64,000 nucleotides of DNA from Pricia mediterranea (GTDB lineage Bacteria; Bacteroidota; Bacteroidia; Flavobacteriales; Flavobacteriaceae), in NCBI RefSeq assembly GCF_032248455.1, contig NZ_JAVTTP010000001.1, forward strand, positions 3,756,001-3,820,000, in the 5' to 3' direction. Of the stretch, positions 1-10,480 are shown in pieces. Numbering within the stretch: position 1 is the first letter of the stretch; each line of letters opens with the position of its first letter. The notes beneath the pieces are model-generated. The model was not told the origin of the DNA. It did no database searches and saw only the letters and a list, made by a program, of their open reading frames with translations. The position numbers were made by a program, and so were the translations under genes.

Positions 1-2194
1 GAACGGCGAGGCTTTCCCTTCGGTATGGGGATACGAAGGCCACCTCATCAGCTGCGGCATTCTCCAATAGGGTAGTACTTTTCGCGGCATCTATCTTTCG
101 CAATAAGTAAGCTTTCCAGAGTTTATTTTTCGTATCAAGGCGATTAGCATCCAACACTTGTAGCGCTTCTCGCTGCAATCCCAGGTGCTGATATTGAATT
201 GCTAAGTTCAGCACGGTTTCCGAAGGGAACTCATTGGTCAAGGCCAAAGTCGGAACTTGGTCGTTAAGAAAGTTCTTTTCCGTTTGTACAAAATAATCTA
301 AGGGAGCGATTGCGGAAAGTTCGGATATTTCTTTTTCGAACTGCTGTAATCGATCCATCTTTCGGGCTGCGACCACTAGGACTTTTCTGGCATTGATGTT
401 ATACGTATTGAAATCCAATGCTTTATGGGCGTACATTTCGGCCCTTTCGTAACTCTTTGAGGCCAGATAGAGTTCCGCCATTTGTGCAAAGGATACCGAT
501 CGATGCTTCGCATCCCTTGCCGCCCAACCGAAAGATTCGAGCGCATTGATAGTGTCGTTCATCGCGCGGTAGGTAATTCCAGCGACATAATTAGCGCCTG
601 AGTTATAGGTGTCCATCCGTAGTACGGAATTAATATGCGACAGGGCACTCCCATAATCTGCCGTCCGGTAATCCAGTTGGGCCAAACGGATAAGGCCCGC
701 ACGGTGGGATGGGTCCAGGTCGATCAATTCGGATAATTTTGTATAAGCCAGTTCGTATTCCCGAGACACCAAGGCTTCGGAGCCCTCTGCCAATAGTTGT
801 TCCGTGGCGGAAACTTGCAATTCCATATCGGAATGGAATGGTCTTTTCAGTATGTTTGCTTTTGACGGGAGGGTATAGGCCAGTTCGGTGCCTTCCACAA
901 AAACCTTTATGCTGTCAGATTTTTTAATGGGAATCGATTTTGAGAAAATATCCATGGGTTGCAGAGCCAGTTTTTCTGAAAAAGTGGTTTTTCCGTTGAG
1001 GATAATTTCGATTTTGGAATCTAAATTTTGTAGGGCATTAAGCCCGATATGGATTTCATTCCCTTCCTTTTCAACATTGAGGACACCTTCTTTGGAAGCA
1101 TCGACCATTCCCCCGATTTCTTTATAGGGAAACCAGATTTCGTGCCACGTGTCCATCATATACGGGTCGAACCCGACTTGACTGATGGGATTGATGGCAC
1201 CGCCGGAATATTGGTCGAGCAAACGGCCCGCCTGAAATTCGATATACTGCCCATCGGAATCGGTTAGTAGATTTTCCCAAATTCCTCCGGAGCGGGACAA
1301 GGCCCACAACCATAATTTTTGACCTGGCATTTCTTCATATGGCGCCCATTGGCCGAAGCCGAACTTTCGGTCGTGGTAGTACCCCCCGAAAAAGTCATTG
1401 TATTCCCCGACGATATGATAGGATTTGGCGCTCCCGAAATTATTGTTTTTGTACAAGGCCAGATTACGGCCTTCGCCGTCGATGGGCCAAGGATGGGCAT
1501 TGCCATTGTGCTCGACATAGGTGTTACCGGGAATGAAGAACTCGAGGTCGTTCGAAGCTACGGCCGCCGCGGTCATCCAGTTATAATACGCCTCGGTCAG
1601 TGGGGATGCATTGTACCAAGAGGCATTCGTCTCGAAGTAGGCCTTGTCTTTTTCTAAACAGATTTCGACGGTCCAAAAAGTGTTTGAAGGCAGGTCGGTA
1701 CTACCTACTATACAGCTCACGCTGCCGTCTGCGTTGGTTCTCGTAAGATAGTCAACGGGCGTGGCGGTCGAGGGGTGATGCCCGATAATCCCGAAGTTGA
1801 ACTCGATGCCCCCCGAGGTCCAAGGTCCACGCATGGCAATATTCCGGAACTTGATGACCTCGTTCTTATATAAAAACTCTTCGCCCGTGCTCTTTTCTAT
1901 GGCGCCCCACACTTTGCCCCCGATTTCCGGTAACACCATCACTTTGATGTAATCGTTTTCTAAGGTCACTACCTTCCAATCTTTTTTCTTGGCGGTATGT
2001 TCGTATTCCTCAAATTTGAAGTAGGGGAATATTTTTGGATTTTCGCCAAGAATAGGAACCGGATTCGGTTTTGCGAACCCGTAGGTGCCTAATGATTTTG
2101 TTTCTTCTTTTATATTGACGGATTGGGCTTGGATTACCGAACCAACTAAAATAATCAGCGATAGAATTAAATAGTAGCTTAGTTTTCGAGTCAT
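1..2194 (-). CDS. DUF5107 domain protein with TPR repeats, C-terminus cut by window edge
   Basis: An open frame runs on the minus strand from an ATG at 2192-2194 to the left edge without a stop (about 731 codons visible). It begins with a hydrophobic signal peptide ending near VIQAQ. A beta-rich region follows, with motifs such as LPEIGGKVWGAIEKSTGEE and GGIEFNFGIIGHHPS, typical of the galactose-mutarotase-like fold of DUF5107. From about residue 440 the sequence turns helical with TPR-like units (for example RAEMYAHKALDFNTYN). Such proteins are common beside SusC/SusD loci in Bacteroidota, which fits the upstream VCBS, SusD and SusC genes on the same strand. The molecular function is unknown; a periplasmic sugar-related role is inference. 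Confidence 0.85.
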   Translation of the reverse strand, partial: MTRKLSYYLILSLIILVGSVIQAQSVNIKEETKSLGTYGFAKPNPVPILGENPKIFPYFKFEEYEHTAKKKDWKVVTLENDYIKVMVLPEIGGKVWGAIEKSTGEEFLYKNEVIKFRNIAMRGPWTSGGIEFNFGIIGHHPSTATPVDYLTRTNADGSVSCIVGSTDLPSNTFWTVEICLEKDKAYFETNASWYNASPLTEAYYNWMTAAAVASNDLEFFIPGNTYVEHNGNAHPWPIDGEGRNLALYKNNNFGSAKSYHIVGEYNDFFGGYYHDRKFGFGQWAPYEEMPGQKLWLWALSRSGGIWENLLTDSDGQYIEFQAGRLLDQYSGGAINPISQVGFDPYMMDTWHEIWFPYKEIGGMVDASKEGVLNVEKEGNEIHIGLNALQNLDSKIEIILNGKTTFSEKLALQPMDIFSKSIPIKKSDSIKVFVEGTELAYTLPSKANILKRPFHSDMELQVSATEQLLAEGSEALVSREYELAYTKLSELIDLDPSHRAGLIRLAQLDYRTADYGSALSHINSVLRMDTYNSGANYVAGITYRAMNDTINALESFGWAARDAKHRSVSFAQMAELYLASKSYERAEMYAHKALDFNTYNINARKVLVVAARKMDRLQQFEKEISELSAIAPLDYFVQTEKNFLNDQVPTLALTNEFPSETVLNLAIQYQHLGLQREALQVLDANRLDTKNKLWKAYLLRKIDAAKSTTLLENAAADEVAFVSPYRRESLAV

Positions 2195-2313
2195 TAATAA
2201 ATTATTTAAAATTTGATCGATTAACCTTAGTCTCGATCAACATGCACCCCATCGAATAAAAAAAGGAGAAATTCTTGAAGCTGATTAGTAAGAAAGTTAA
2301 ACCGTTGAATGGA

Positions 2314-5300
2314 CTAGTTCACCGTATAGGTTGCCACTGCCTTATCGTTTCGTGCAAAAATGATAAGCTCAGCGCCGTCTGCCAGTTTTATGGAGGTGAT
2401 GTCCCTGATCTCTCCGTCCATATTCAGACCGCTTTCCTTTACAGTTGTTACCTCGAATGCATCTGTACCGGCTCCGAAAAGCAATACTCCTTTGTTGGCA
2501 TCGTAACGCCCGTATTTCACCCGGGTACCGAAAAAATTCCCGCCGAGAATGACGTCAAGATTACCATCTTCGTTAAAATCTTGGACCAAAATCCCATAAA
2601 CGGGGGCAAATTGGGCGGGAGCGGGGAGGGAACTTATCTCGAATCGGTCGTTGCCCAGATTCTCGATAAAGCTGGTCGCAAAATTATTGGCTTCCAGGAT
2701 TTGGGCATCGGACAGTTCATCGGATGTAAAGATATCCGTGATCTTTTGGTCGGCATAGTCGGAATAGTTTACGTATTTACGCTTTAGACTGCTGATCTGA
2801 CCCAATAAATCGTCTTTTGAAAATATGGGATAGCTCTCGCCCATGACATATGAGGTCAGGATGGGGTCGAGAGAGCCATTGTTATCAAAATCCCTTGCAT
2901 AAAGCCGTACTGGTTCGTCGCGGGATGCCTTGAGCTGGGAGTTCCCCCCAAAATTGCCCGCGATATAATCGGTATCACCGTCGTTGTCGAAATCCCCGGC
3001 AACGATACGATTCCACCAGCCCTCGGAACCTGATAGGCCTGAATCCGTTTGGAGTTCCGTCAAGCGACCATCGGAATTTTTAAAGATACGAACCGCCATA
3101 AATTCACCCACTAACATCAAGTCGGTTTGACCATCCCCGTTAAAATCCGTCCAAATCGCATCGGTGACCATGCCCGGCTTTACCAAGTCTTTGTTTACCG
3201 ATGCCGTAATATCCTTAAAGTTGCCGTTTCCGTCATTTTCAAGCAGATAGCTTCTCGGCGCATTCGGATATTGCCCCGGCACCAAGCGGCCACCCACATA
3301 CAGATCAAGGTCGCCGTCATTATCGTAATCGCCTGCTGCCGCGCACGACCCGCTGCTCAGCATTGATGGGAGGGAAGTGGTAGCTTTGATAAACTTTCCC
3401 CGACCATCGTTCAAATACAACCGGTCTTGCAATTCGGGGGAATCGGGGTCGAACTCGTTCCCGCCACTGACCACATAAAGATCCAAATCCCCATCGTTAT
3501 CTGCATCGAGAAAAAGGGCACCGGTATCTTCCGAACCGGCATCTTGGTCAAACATAGCGTTCGCTTTTTCGAATCCACCGGTCCTGGTCTGTATCCAAAG
3601 CTCCCCTGATTGTTCCTTGGCTCCTCCCATAAAAAGGTCTTCTAAACCATCACCGTTTACGTCGCCCTTGACGATGGTCGGGCCTTGGGTAGAAAGTTTG
3701 TGAGGCAACAATTGTTCCCGTTTAAAATCGATGTAGTTGTTCTCATGATGGACGTAGGGAATCAAACTATCTTTAGAAATATTCGTGAAATAGGTAGGTG
3801 TTTCTTTTTCTATTTCCTTGCCGGGCTCTTCCGCATCTTTTTGTTTCAGCGTAATGGTTTGATTGGCTTGGACCTTTATTATATGTTGTATCTTAGAATC
3901 CGGCCAAATAATGGTAATAGTATCAATTTGCTCGGCCTCACCCAAGCCAAATACCATATTATAATCTATTGAAGACTGGAATCCTCTTGTGGGCATCATC
4001 TCCTGAGTTTGGGTTTGGTCACCTGCGTCGAATATGACCTTGGCGCCAATACCGAAAGTATTTTTGCCTTCGCCAATTAATTTAATTTTAAGATAGTTGT
4101 TCGTTGTTTGAAAATCGCTGTTGTTTCTATAAATAAAAGGATGTTCATCGGTGTTGTTGACGATTAAGTCCATATCGCCGTCATTATCCAAATCGGCATA
4201 GGCGGCTCCGTTAGACAATGATTTTTGGTTTAATCCCCATTCGGTATTGACCTTTGTAAAAGTGAGGTCTCCATTATTGTGAAAGGTATAGTTTTCCTCA
4301 ATTGTTGCCGGCATATTTTCCAGTAGGTCCGTAATTGCCATTTCTACCCCCGTTTTGTTTTCGTTAATCTTCTCTTGAACGGCGTAGTTCATGAAGTCCA
4401 TGTTGGTATAGTCTCTCTTGATTCCGTTTGTAATGAAGATATCTTTGTATCCATCATTGTCCAGATCGCTAAAAAGGGATGCCCAACTCCAATCGGTACC
4501 TGAAACACCTGAGAATTGTCCAATTTCAGAGAACGATTTGCCCTGATTGTTCAAATGCAGCATGTTTCGCATGCTTTGATGATAAAATCCATTGTTTAAC
4601 ATTACCATGAACTTATCATAATTGTCTGGGCCAGAGACCATCTTTGAGCGATAATTGCCTTCGGGAAGCATGTCTAATGTCATAATTTCGGGATAGCCAT
4701 CATTATTGATGTCGGCAATATCCGAACCCATGGAAAAATGGGAAGTATGACCAATGTATTTTTGTAGATTTTCGGAAAACGTACCATCTTGATTATTGAT
4801 ATACAAATAATCCTGTTCATTAAAATCGTTGGATATATAGATATCAGGCCAATTGTCATTGTTAACATCCGAAACGGCAGCATTAAGCCCAAAACCTAGA
4901 ACATTGGAAACCAAGCCCGCTTCGTCGCTTACGTTTCTGAACTTCCCGTTCTCATTATTGTACAATCTATCTTCAAAAGCGGGATTCCTGCGATATTTGA
5001 GATTGTTCGTAATTTGGCTGAAACTTGCGAATTCCTGTGTAGAGTGATTGACGACATATAGGTCTAGATCTCCATCTTTGTCATAGTCAAAAAAGACACC
5101 TTGTGTAGAATAGCCCGCATCATCTATGCCATATTCCGCGGCTTTTTCCGTAAAAGTCAAATCACCGTTATTGATGAACAGTAAATTTTTTCTTTTAAAA
5201 TCATCTTTTGCCGCAGACCTACATACGTAAATATCCAATAGACCATCTGCATTGATATCCACCATGGTCGTGCCGGTGTTCCATAATCCAGCTGCAAAGA

Positions 5301-5628
5301 CGCCTGCCTTTTCAGCAATTTCTTTAAATTCAAAATCGCCTTTATTGATGTAAAGACGGCTACCTACCATGTTACCGGTAAAATAAAGGTCTTGAAGACC
5401 GTCATTGTTTAGATCGCCAATGGAAACACCACCACCATTATAGATATAACCGTAGGTTAGAATATTAAATTTTTTGGTTTCACCCAAAACGTTTTTGAAC
5501 GTAACCCCGGTTTTGCTGCTCGGCATCAAAGTAAACATTTTATCTTCATTGATCTGTTGGCATGAAAAAAGCAGGCTAATAAAGAATAAGAGGTAAGTAC
5601 TTCTACTAAAATTTGGCGTATTGATCAT
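2314..5628 (-). CDS. VCBS/FG-GAP repeat lipoprotein with ASPIC/UnbV domain
   Basis: This is a large secreted beta-propeller protein of about 1104 residues. I prefer the Met at 5628 over one ten codons upstream, because it gives a standard lipoprotein signal ending LLFSC. Calcium-loop FG-GAP/VCBS repeats recur in two blocks. Block one has DLNNDGLQDLYF, DYDKDGDLDLYVVN and DLDNDGYKDIFITNG; block two has DVNGDGLEDLFMGG, DYDNDGDLDLYVGGR and DFNEDGNLDVILGGN. Between them lies an ASPIC/UnbV segment (GIGAKVIFDAGDQ ... TITIIWPDSKIQ). Related proteins often sit next to SusC/SusD pairs and are sometimes annotated CRTAC1-like. The exact ligand is unknown; surface glycan or ion binding is inference. It lies downstream of a terminator that follows susD, so it may have its own promoter or depend on read-through. 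Confidence 0.9.
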   Translation of the reverse strand: MINTPNFSRSTYLLFFISLLFSCQQINEDKMFTLMPSSKTGVTFKNVLGETKKFNILTYGYIYNGGGVSIGDLNNDGLQDLYFTGNMVGSRLYINKGDFEFKEIAEKAGVFAAGLWNTGTTMVDINADGLLDIYVCRSAAKDDFKRKNLLFINNGDLTFTEKAAEYGIDDAGYSTQGVFFDYDKDGDLDLYVVNHSTQEFASFSQITNNLKYRRNPAFEDRLYNNENGKFRNVSDEAGLVSNVLGFGLNAAVSDVNNDNWPDIYISNDFNEQDYLYINNQDGTFSENLQKYIGHTSHFSMGSDIADINNDGYPEIMTLDMLPEGNYRSKMVSGPDNYDKFMVMLNNGFYHQSMRNMLHLNNQGKSFSEIGQFSGVSGTDWSWASLFSDLDNDGYKDIFITNGIKRDYTNMDFMNYAVQEKINENKTGVEMAITDLLENMPATIEENYTFHNNGDLTFTKVNTEWGLNQKSLSNGAAYADLDNDGDMDLIVNNTDEHPFIYRNNSDFQTTNNYLKIKLIGEGKNTFGIGAKVIFDAGDQTQTQEMMPTRGFQSSIDYNMVFGLGEAEQIDTITIIWPDSKIQHIIKVQANQTITLKQKDAEEPGKEIEKETPTYFTNISKDSLIPYVHHENNYIDFKREQLLPHKLSTQGPTIVKGDVNGDGLEDLFMGGAKEQSGELWIQTRTGGFEKANAMFDQDAGSEDTGALFLDADNDGDLDLYVVSGGNEFDPDSPELQDRLYLNDGRGKFIKATTSLPSMLSSGSCAAAGDYDNDGDLDLYVGGRLVPGQYPNAPRSYLLENDGNGNFKDITASVNKDLVKPGMVTDAIWTDFNGDGQTDLMLVGEFMAVRIFKNSDGRLTELQTDSGLSGSEGWWNRIVAGDFDNDGDTDYIAGNFGGNSQLKASRDEPVRLYARDFDNNGSLDPILTSYVMGESYPIFSKDDLLGQISSLKRKYVNYSDYADQKITDIFTSDELSDAQILEANNFATSFIENLGNDRFEISSLPAPAQFAPVYGILVQDFNEDGNLDVILGGNFFGTRVKYGRYDANKGVLLFGAGTDAFEVTTVKESGLNMDGEIRDITSIKLADGAELIIFARNDKAVATYTVN

Positions 5629-5810
5629 TTCGGTTTCTTGGTCATAGTGATCGGTCAAATTATGAAATTTTATTGTTTGATCCTATGGAATTAGTCCTTG
5701 GTAAGTTACCAAATTATTAAAACTACATTGAACCTCAGTTTTATAATTAGTTCATCATTTTTTATTTCTTGCCATCCGACGAAGCAAGTGGTATTAATAC
5801 TACTGTGGTT

Positions 5811-5844
5811 AAAAAAAACCTGTGAAGCATGCCTCACAGGTTTT
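5811..5844 (-). terminator. Intrinsic terminator after susD
   Basis: The arms aaaacctgtga (5815-5825) and tcacaggtttt (5834-5844) are perfect inverted repeats around an 8-base loop. On the minus strand the stem is followed by a T-run (the a-run at 5811-5818 on the plus strand). It sits 26 bases past the susD stop, which is the right place to end the susC-susD transcript. Confidence 0.85.
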
Positions 5845-5869
5845 CAAAACAATTGAACTTAAAAAACAT

Positions 5870-7447
5870 TTAGAAATTCGGCCCCCCGGTATCCCACCAT
5901 AATCGGGTGCCAATTTCATCAGGTCCACCCAATTTAGCTGTTGCATCGGAAACACCGGCAGCATTGTTTTCTCTTTCCGATTGAACAAAGGGCATTCTTC
6001 TAAGAATCTCTCCTTCTGGGATGACCCCCCAATCCGAGTTACTACTATTTTGATAGACCGGAGGAAGTTTCGGATACCCCGTTCTTCTATGGTCTACCCA
6101 GGCTTCCATTTCATTGGTGTAGGCCGCAATCCATTTTTGGGTAATAATCTTCTCCAATTTCGTTTCATTATCGGCACCTTCATCCCAGGCAACTGTCGTA
6201 GTAATTTCATTGACAAAATCATTGATGGCACCTTGGTAAACGACGTCGTCGTAATCAATGGGCAGACTTGTGTCGTCGGCGAGATAGTCGTCGACACCAC
6301 CTGCGCCCCAAAGTTCGAAAGACGCTCTTACGCCATTTTCATAGTTGGTTTGCGCATCACCAGCACCTGCCCAGCCGCGTAAAGCTGCTTCTGCCTTCAA
6401 AAAGAAAACTTCGTCTGCACTCATAACCTTGCGTTCGGTGACTTTAGCCGGATCGTTAAAGTTAATATCTATGGTCGAATAAGGTAAATGATCGTCTTTA
6501 GCGACCAGTTCAGCTCCGTTCCGAATACCCTTATAAGGCCAATCAGGGTGATCGGCCACTAACGAAAGATCTTCTACAGGGTCAAAGAAAGGCTCTATCC
6601 TATTATCTTTATAGCCAATTAGAATGGACTCCATTGTTGCACTCATTCTTGTATCTCCCCATTCAAAACAGATCTGTGCAGGATGAAACTTATTGCCATA
6701 TAAATTGATGTTGAAATTGTCCGCATTGGATTCGATGAGTCCGACTGGATCGGCCAGGGCTTTTTCTCCCTGTGTTTTTGCCAAAGCCGGATCGACTTTC
6801 GTTAGACGCATTGCCATTTGCAATCTTAGGGAATTAGCGTATTTTGCCCATAGGGCAACGTCGCCGTCAAAACTTGCATCAAAATCCTTCAAACCAACAT
6901 AATCGGTATTGGCTGCGAAAACTCCGATGATACGGTCAAGATCGGCAAAAAACGCATTATAAAGCGTCTCTTCGCTATCATAGGAGCCATCGCCGTCGGG
7001 TCCGTGCTGAGTATATATAACGGGGCCATGATAGGCGGTCAGTCGAGACATTGATAATATTTTTATCAATTTGGCCCATTCTACAAAGACGGGTTGATCG
7101 CTTGACTCTGCAATACCGATTACTTGGTTGGCTGGAGCCATAACATTATTATATTGTCGTGACCAATATCCGTTCCATCGAATGTAATAGGTGGTATTGT
7201 TAATCCCGCCTACAAAAGGAGTCGGTGTTGCCAAATGTTGTGCATAAGTCACATTTGTAAGATTATGATCTACCTGATTGCCAAAAATTTGGCTGAACAT
7301 CGATGGATAAAATGATCCCACATCATTGAAATTCTGTTCAAGGGACGCGTCGGTTATTTGGTAAGGGTTGGTATTTATCTCCTCAAAATCGTCGGTACAG
7401 GCACCTAGTACCAATATCGCACAAATTAGATGTATGAACTTTTTCAT
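5870..7447 (-). CDS. SusD-like outer-membrane lipoprotein
   Basis: Surface glycan- or nutrient-binding partner of the adjacent SusC channel, 525 residues. The N-terminus MKKFIHLICAILVLGAC gives a lipobox with Cys17. It is followed by DDFEEINTNPYQIT, a signature of the SusD-like group (PF12771/PF12741 type) that often accompanies TonB-dependent transporters for peptides or varied glycans. The length fits the family. Its start is 9 bases past the susC stop, so the two genes are co-transcribed and probably form the lidded uptake complex. The substrate cannot be read from the sequence; no glycoside hydrolase lies next to it. Confidence 0.93.
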   Translation of the reverse strand: MKKFIHLICAILVLGACTDDFEEINTNPYQITDASLEQNFNDVGSFYPSMFSQIFGNQVDHNLTNVTYAQHLATPTPFVGGINNTTYYIRWNGYWSRQYNNVMAPANQVIGIAESSDQPVFVEWAKLIKILSMSRLTAYHGPVIYTQHGPDGDGSYDSEETLYNAFFADLDRIIGVFAANTDYVGLKDFDASFDGDVALWAKYANSLRLQMAMRLTKVDPALAKTQGEKALADPVGLIESNADNFNINLYGNKFHPAQICFEWGDTRMSATMESILIGYKDNRIEPFFDPVEDLSLVADHPDWPYKGIRNGAELVAKDDHLPYSTIDINFNDPAKVTERKVMSADEVFFLKAEAALRGWAGAGDAQTNYENGVRASFELWGAGGVDDYLADDTSLPIDYDDVVYQGAINDFVNEITTTVAWDEGADNETKLEKIITQKWIAAYTNEMEAWVDHRRTGYPKLPPVYQNSSNSDWGVIPEGEILRRMPFVQSERENNAAGVSDATAKLGGPDEIGTRLWWDTGGPNF

Positions 7448-7456
7448 GATTCTTTT

Positions 7457-10400
7457 TTAAAAGTTTACTTTTAGATTAAACCCGTAAGTTGCGGTAGAAG
7501 GCAGATTAAAATTATCCAGACCCTGGGCATTTCTACTGGTACTCATCGCAAGCTCCGGATCAAAGGGAGCATCTTTATAAATAAATAAAAGATTATTGGC
7601 GATAAAAGATAGGGTGGCCCCTTGAATGGGCAGGTTCATTTTCTCAACGTTTATATCATAGCCCAACGACAGTTGGCTTAAATTTATATTCGTGCGATCA
7701 TAGACGTAAGCTTCGCCGACACCATTACGATCGCCGATGGCCCTGTACCATGTTTCTGCATCTACTGTGGTAATCGCGGACCCGGATGCTTGGTCTACCC
7801 CGTTAACGGCGACGCCTCCGGCATCCCGTGCGTCGGCCGTACGTTGAGAAACCCCGGCACCATCAAGCATACTTTCTGTTTGGCTAAAAACGTTCCCACC
7901 GATTTTTGCATTGATGAGCATACCAAAATTTAACCGGCCAAAGGTTACATTGTTATTCCAGCCTAACGACCAATCCGCGTCAAGATTGCCTATCAGCTCC
8001 CTCAGTTCCGTTTTTCTGGGACTACCGTCTTCAAATATAATTCTACCTTGGTCATCTCTCAAAAACTTAAAGACGTAGAGGTCGTTAAAAGCACCGCCTT
8101 CAACCAATTTTGAAGCATAACCTTCAGAAGAACCTAAATTAATTTCTCTTTCATCGTCAGGTCCAATGTCTACGATCTCATTTTTGTTCTTGGCAAAATT
8201 AAAAGCTGTAACCCATTGAAAATTATCGTTCCTTACGGGGGTTGCACTAAGGGTTAGCTCTACCCCTTTGTTGGTGATTTCCCCGGCATTGATAAATCGT
8301 GACGTATAAATACCCTGGGAGAGCGGATCGGATGCATCTAAGGGAACCTCAATGAACTGATCGGTGCTGGTCAAGCTGTAATAAGTGAAATCAAGGCCTA
8401 GACGATTTTGGAAAAATCGAAAATCCGCTCCATATTCCAAACTGGTTATGATTTCTGGCTTACCATCCGTAAACGGTGCTTGTGTATTTCTGTTTACCCC
8501 TCCGTTGGCAGAGATATTGTGTTGTGGAAATATACGGTTATACGGTACTTCGTTGGCCACCTGGGTGTATGAGGACCTAAGCTTTGCAAAGCTGACTGCA
8601 TTCCCCATATCGAACATCTCGCTCAAAATAGCCGTCAATCCAAATGCGGGATAAAAGTACGAGTCGTTACCGGTCAGTGCCAAGGTAGAGGCCCAATCGT
8701 TACGACCTGAAATATCCAAGAAAAGCATTTCCTTATAGCCTAGTTGTGCATTTAAGAAAGCGCCCTGTTTGCTAATTTCTTCATCGATCGTAGAATTTAC
8801 AGGTACATTTGTTGGTAAATTCTGGAATAGATACTCATTGGGATATAACAGCCCCAATGTTCCTGTTCCAACTGAGACTCCTACACCGTATTTGGTCTTT
8901 TGGTAGCTGGCACCCAATACCGCATTAAAGCTAATATTTTCACTGAAATCGGTATTATAGCTTAGAAGAACATCGGTATACGCCAACTGATCTTCAAATT
9001 TGTGATAATTCCAAGCCCCGTTAGGGTGCACGTTCGTACCGTTCGAAGTAGCAGCGTGCTGTTGCTCGCGCTTTTCTGCGGCATAGTCATAATTTCCCCT
9101 GACCTGGACATTGAGATTGTCCAGTATATCCCATTTAACCGTTGCGTTGGCAATGATTCTTTTCGTGTCATCGACTCTGGGTTGTTTATTGATAATCCAA
9201 TAAGGATTCGATTGATGATGATCTTCTACAAACCAGTTTTGCGCCATTAAATTTCGATCGCTATTAAAAACTTGATAGTTATCCTTAAAGTCATAGAAAT
9301 TACGATTTCTAGGGAACATATATAAACCTGTCAGGGGATTTAGATAGTACCCGGCGGGTAATCGGTTTTTGGTTTCTTCAATTCCCATAATAACTCCAGA
9401 AGAAATCGTAACCTTATCGTTAAAAAATTTAGTCGACTGCTTAAAGGTGAAATTGTTCTTTTTGTACTTGTTTTGGGGCGTAATTCCCGAAGAGGTAATG
9501 TTGGCATAGGAAAAATAGGCCGTTGTTTTATCATTTCCCCCACTGATACTGACCGAATTATTAAAGTTATGCCCCGTTTGAAAAAAATTCTCCACATATT
9601 CACTAGCATAATCACCCGGAGTGGGAGACCAACTTTCTTTCGCTGTACCAATGGCACCATATTTAAACTGCAGGTCGGGTAATTCTTGATAATGTTCAAA
9701 GGAATAACCTGTATTCAAAGATACGGTCGTTTTACCTGCAACACCTTGTTTGGTGGTAATCATAACAACCCCATTGGCGCCTTGACTGCCGTACAGCACT
9801 GCAGCGTTCGCACCCCTTAAAATACTAATACTCTCTATATCGTCCGGATTTATTGCCGAAAGACCGTCGCCACCGTCTGTTCCGCCCCACATACCCGGCT
9901 GCCCACCTTTATTATTGGCCATAGGGACACCATCGACCACGAAGAGGGGCGAGCTATCACCGCTTAATGATTTGTTTCCTCGAAGTACAATTTTCGTGGA
10001 TCCCCCGGCGCCCGAACTACTTTTTTTAATCTCGACCCCAGCGGCTTTGCCTGAAATACTGTTCATAAAGTTAGGGTCACGCGTTTTGGTTAATTCGTCG
10101 GACCTAACGGTCTGTTGGGCATAGGTCAAGGTTTTTTCATCTCGTTTAATGCCCAAAGCAGTAACAACGACCTCATCGAGTTGGCTGGCGTCCTCGACCA
10201 TAACGACGTCGACAGTGTCCGAGTCTCCCACGGCAATGTTCTGACTTCTGGTGCCGATATATGAAAATACTAAAATATCGCCATCGGCAGCTTCTATGGT
10301 GTAATTTCCATCAAAATCCGTTTGGGTTCCGTTCGTGGTACCTTGTACCAATACGTTGACCCCAGGTAACGGCGTTCCGTCCGACGCAGCCGTAACCGTA

Positions 10401-10480
10401 CCTGTGATTGTTTTTTCCTGCGCCATTAAAGGAAACGTCCCTAATAGGAGCGCAAAAAATAGGAGTAACTTTCTAGTCAT
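7457..10480 (-). CDS. SusC/RagA-type TonB-dependent transporter
   Basis: Outer-membrane TonB-dependent channel of 1007 residues. The signal peptide ends near FPLMAQ. A carboxypeptidase-regulatory-like domain follows (KTITGTVTAASDGTPLPGVN ... TQTDFDGNYTI), then the LDEVVVTALGIKRDEKTL junction typical of SusC and a plug domain (IVLRGNKSLSGDSSPLFVVD; ILRGANAAVLYGSQGANGVV). The rest is a beta-barrel ending in alternating hydrophobic and aromatic residues (YGFNLKVNF). There is no N-terminal STN domain, so it is not expected to signal directly to an anti-sigma factor, unlike the second SusC at 32508. It is first in the operon with susD. Confidence 0.95.
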   Translation of the reverse strand: MTRKLLLFFALLLGTFPLMAQEKTITGTVTAASDGTPLPGVNVLVQGTTNGTQTDFDGNYTIEAADGDILVFSYIGTRSQNIAVGDSDTVDVVMVEDASQLDEVVVTALGIKRDEKTLTYAQQTVRSDELTKTRDPNFMNSISGKAAGVEIKKSSSGAGGSTKIVLRGNKSLSGDSSPLFVVDGVPMANNKGGQPGMWGGTDGGDGLSAINPDDIESISILRGANAAVLYGSQGANGVVMITTKQGVAGKTTVSLNTGYSFEHYQELPDLQFKYGAIGTAKESWSPTPGDYASEYVENFFQTGHNFNNSVSISGGNDKTTAYFSYANITSSGITPQNKYKKNNFTFKQSTKFFNDKVTISSGVIMGIEETKNRLPAGYYLNPLTGLYMFPRNRNFYDFKDNYQVFNSDRNLMAQNWFVEDHHQSNPYWIINKQPRVDDTKRIIANATVKWDILDNLNVQVRGNYDYAAEKREQQHAATSNGTNVHPNGAWNYHKFEDQLAYTDVLLSYNTDFSENISFNAVLGASYQKTKYGVGVSVGTGTLGLLYPNEYLFQNLPTNVPVNSTIDEEISKQGAFLNAQLGYKEMLFLDISGRNDWASTLALTGNDSYFYPAFGLTAILSEMFDMGNAVSFAKLRSSYTQVANEVPYNRIFPQHNISANGGVNRNTQAPFTDGKPEIITSLEYGADFRFFQNRLGLDFTYYSLTSTDQFIEVPLDASDPLSQGIYTSRFINAGEITNKGVELTLSATPVRNDNFQWVTAFNFAKNKNEIVDIGPDDEREINLGSSEGYASKLVEGGAFNDLYVFKFLRDDQGRIIFEDGSPRKTELRELIGNLDADWSLGWNNNVTFGRLNFGMLINAKIGGNVFSQTESMLDGAGVSQRTADARDAGGVAVNGVDQASGSAITTVDAETWYRAIGDRNGVGEAYVYDRTNINLSQLSLGYDINVEKMNLPIQGATLSFIANNLLFIYKDAPFDPELAMSTSRNAQGLDNFNLPSTATYGFNLKVNF

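Noticed and set aside
2275-2787. 170-codon plus-strand open frame
   Set aside because: It is the antisense shadow of the VCBS repeat gene; no motif or upstream site supports it.
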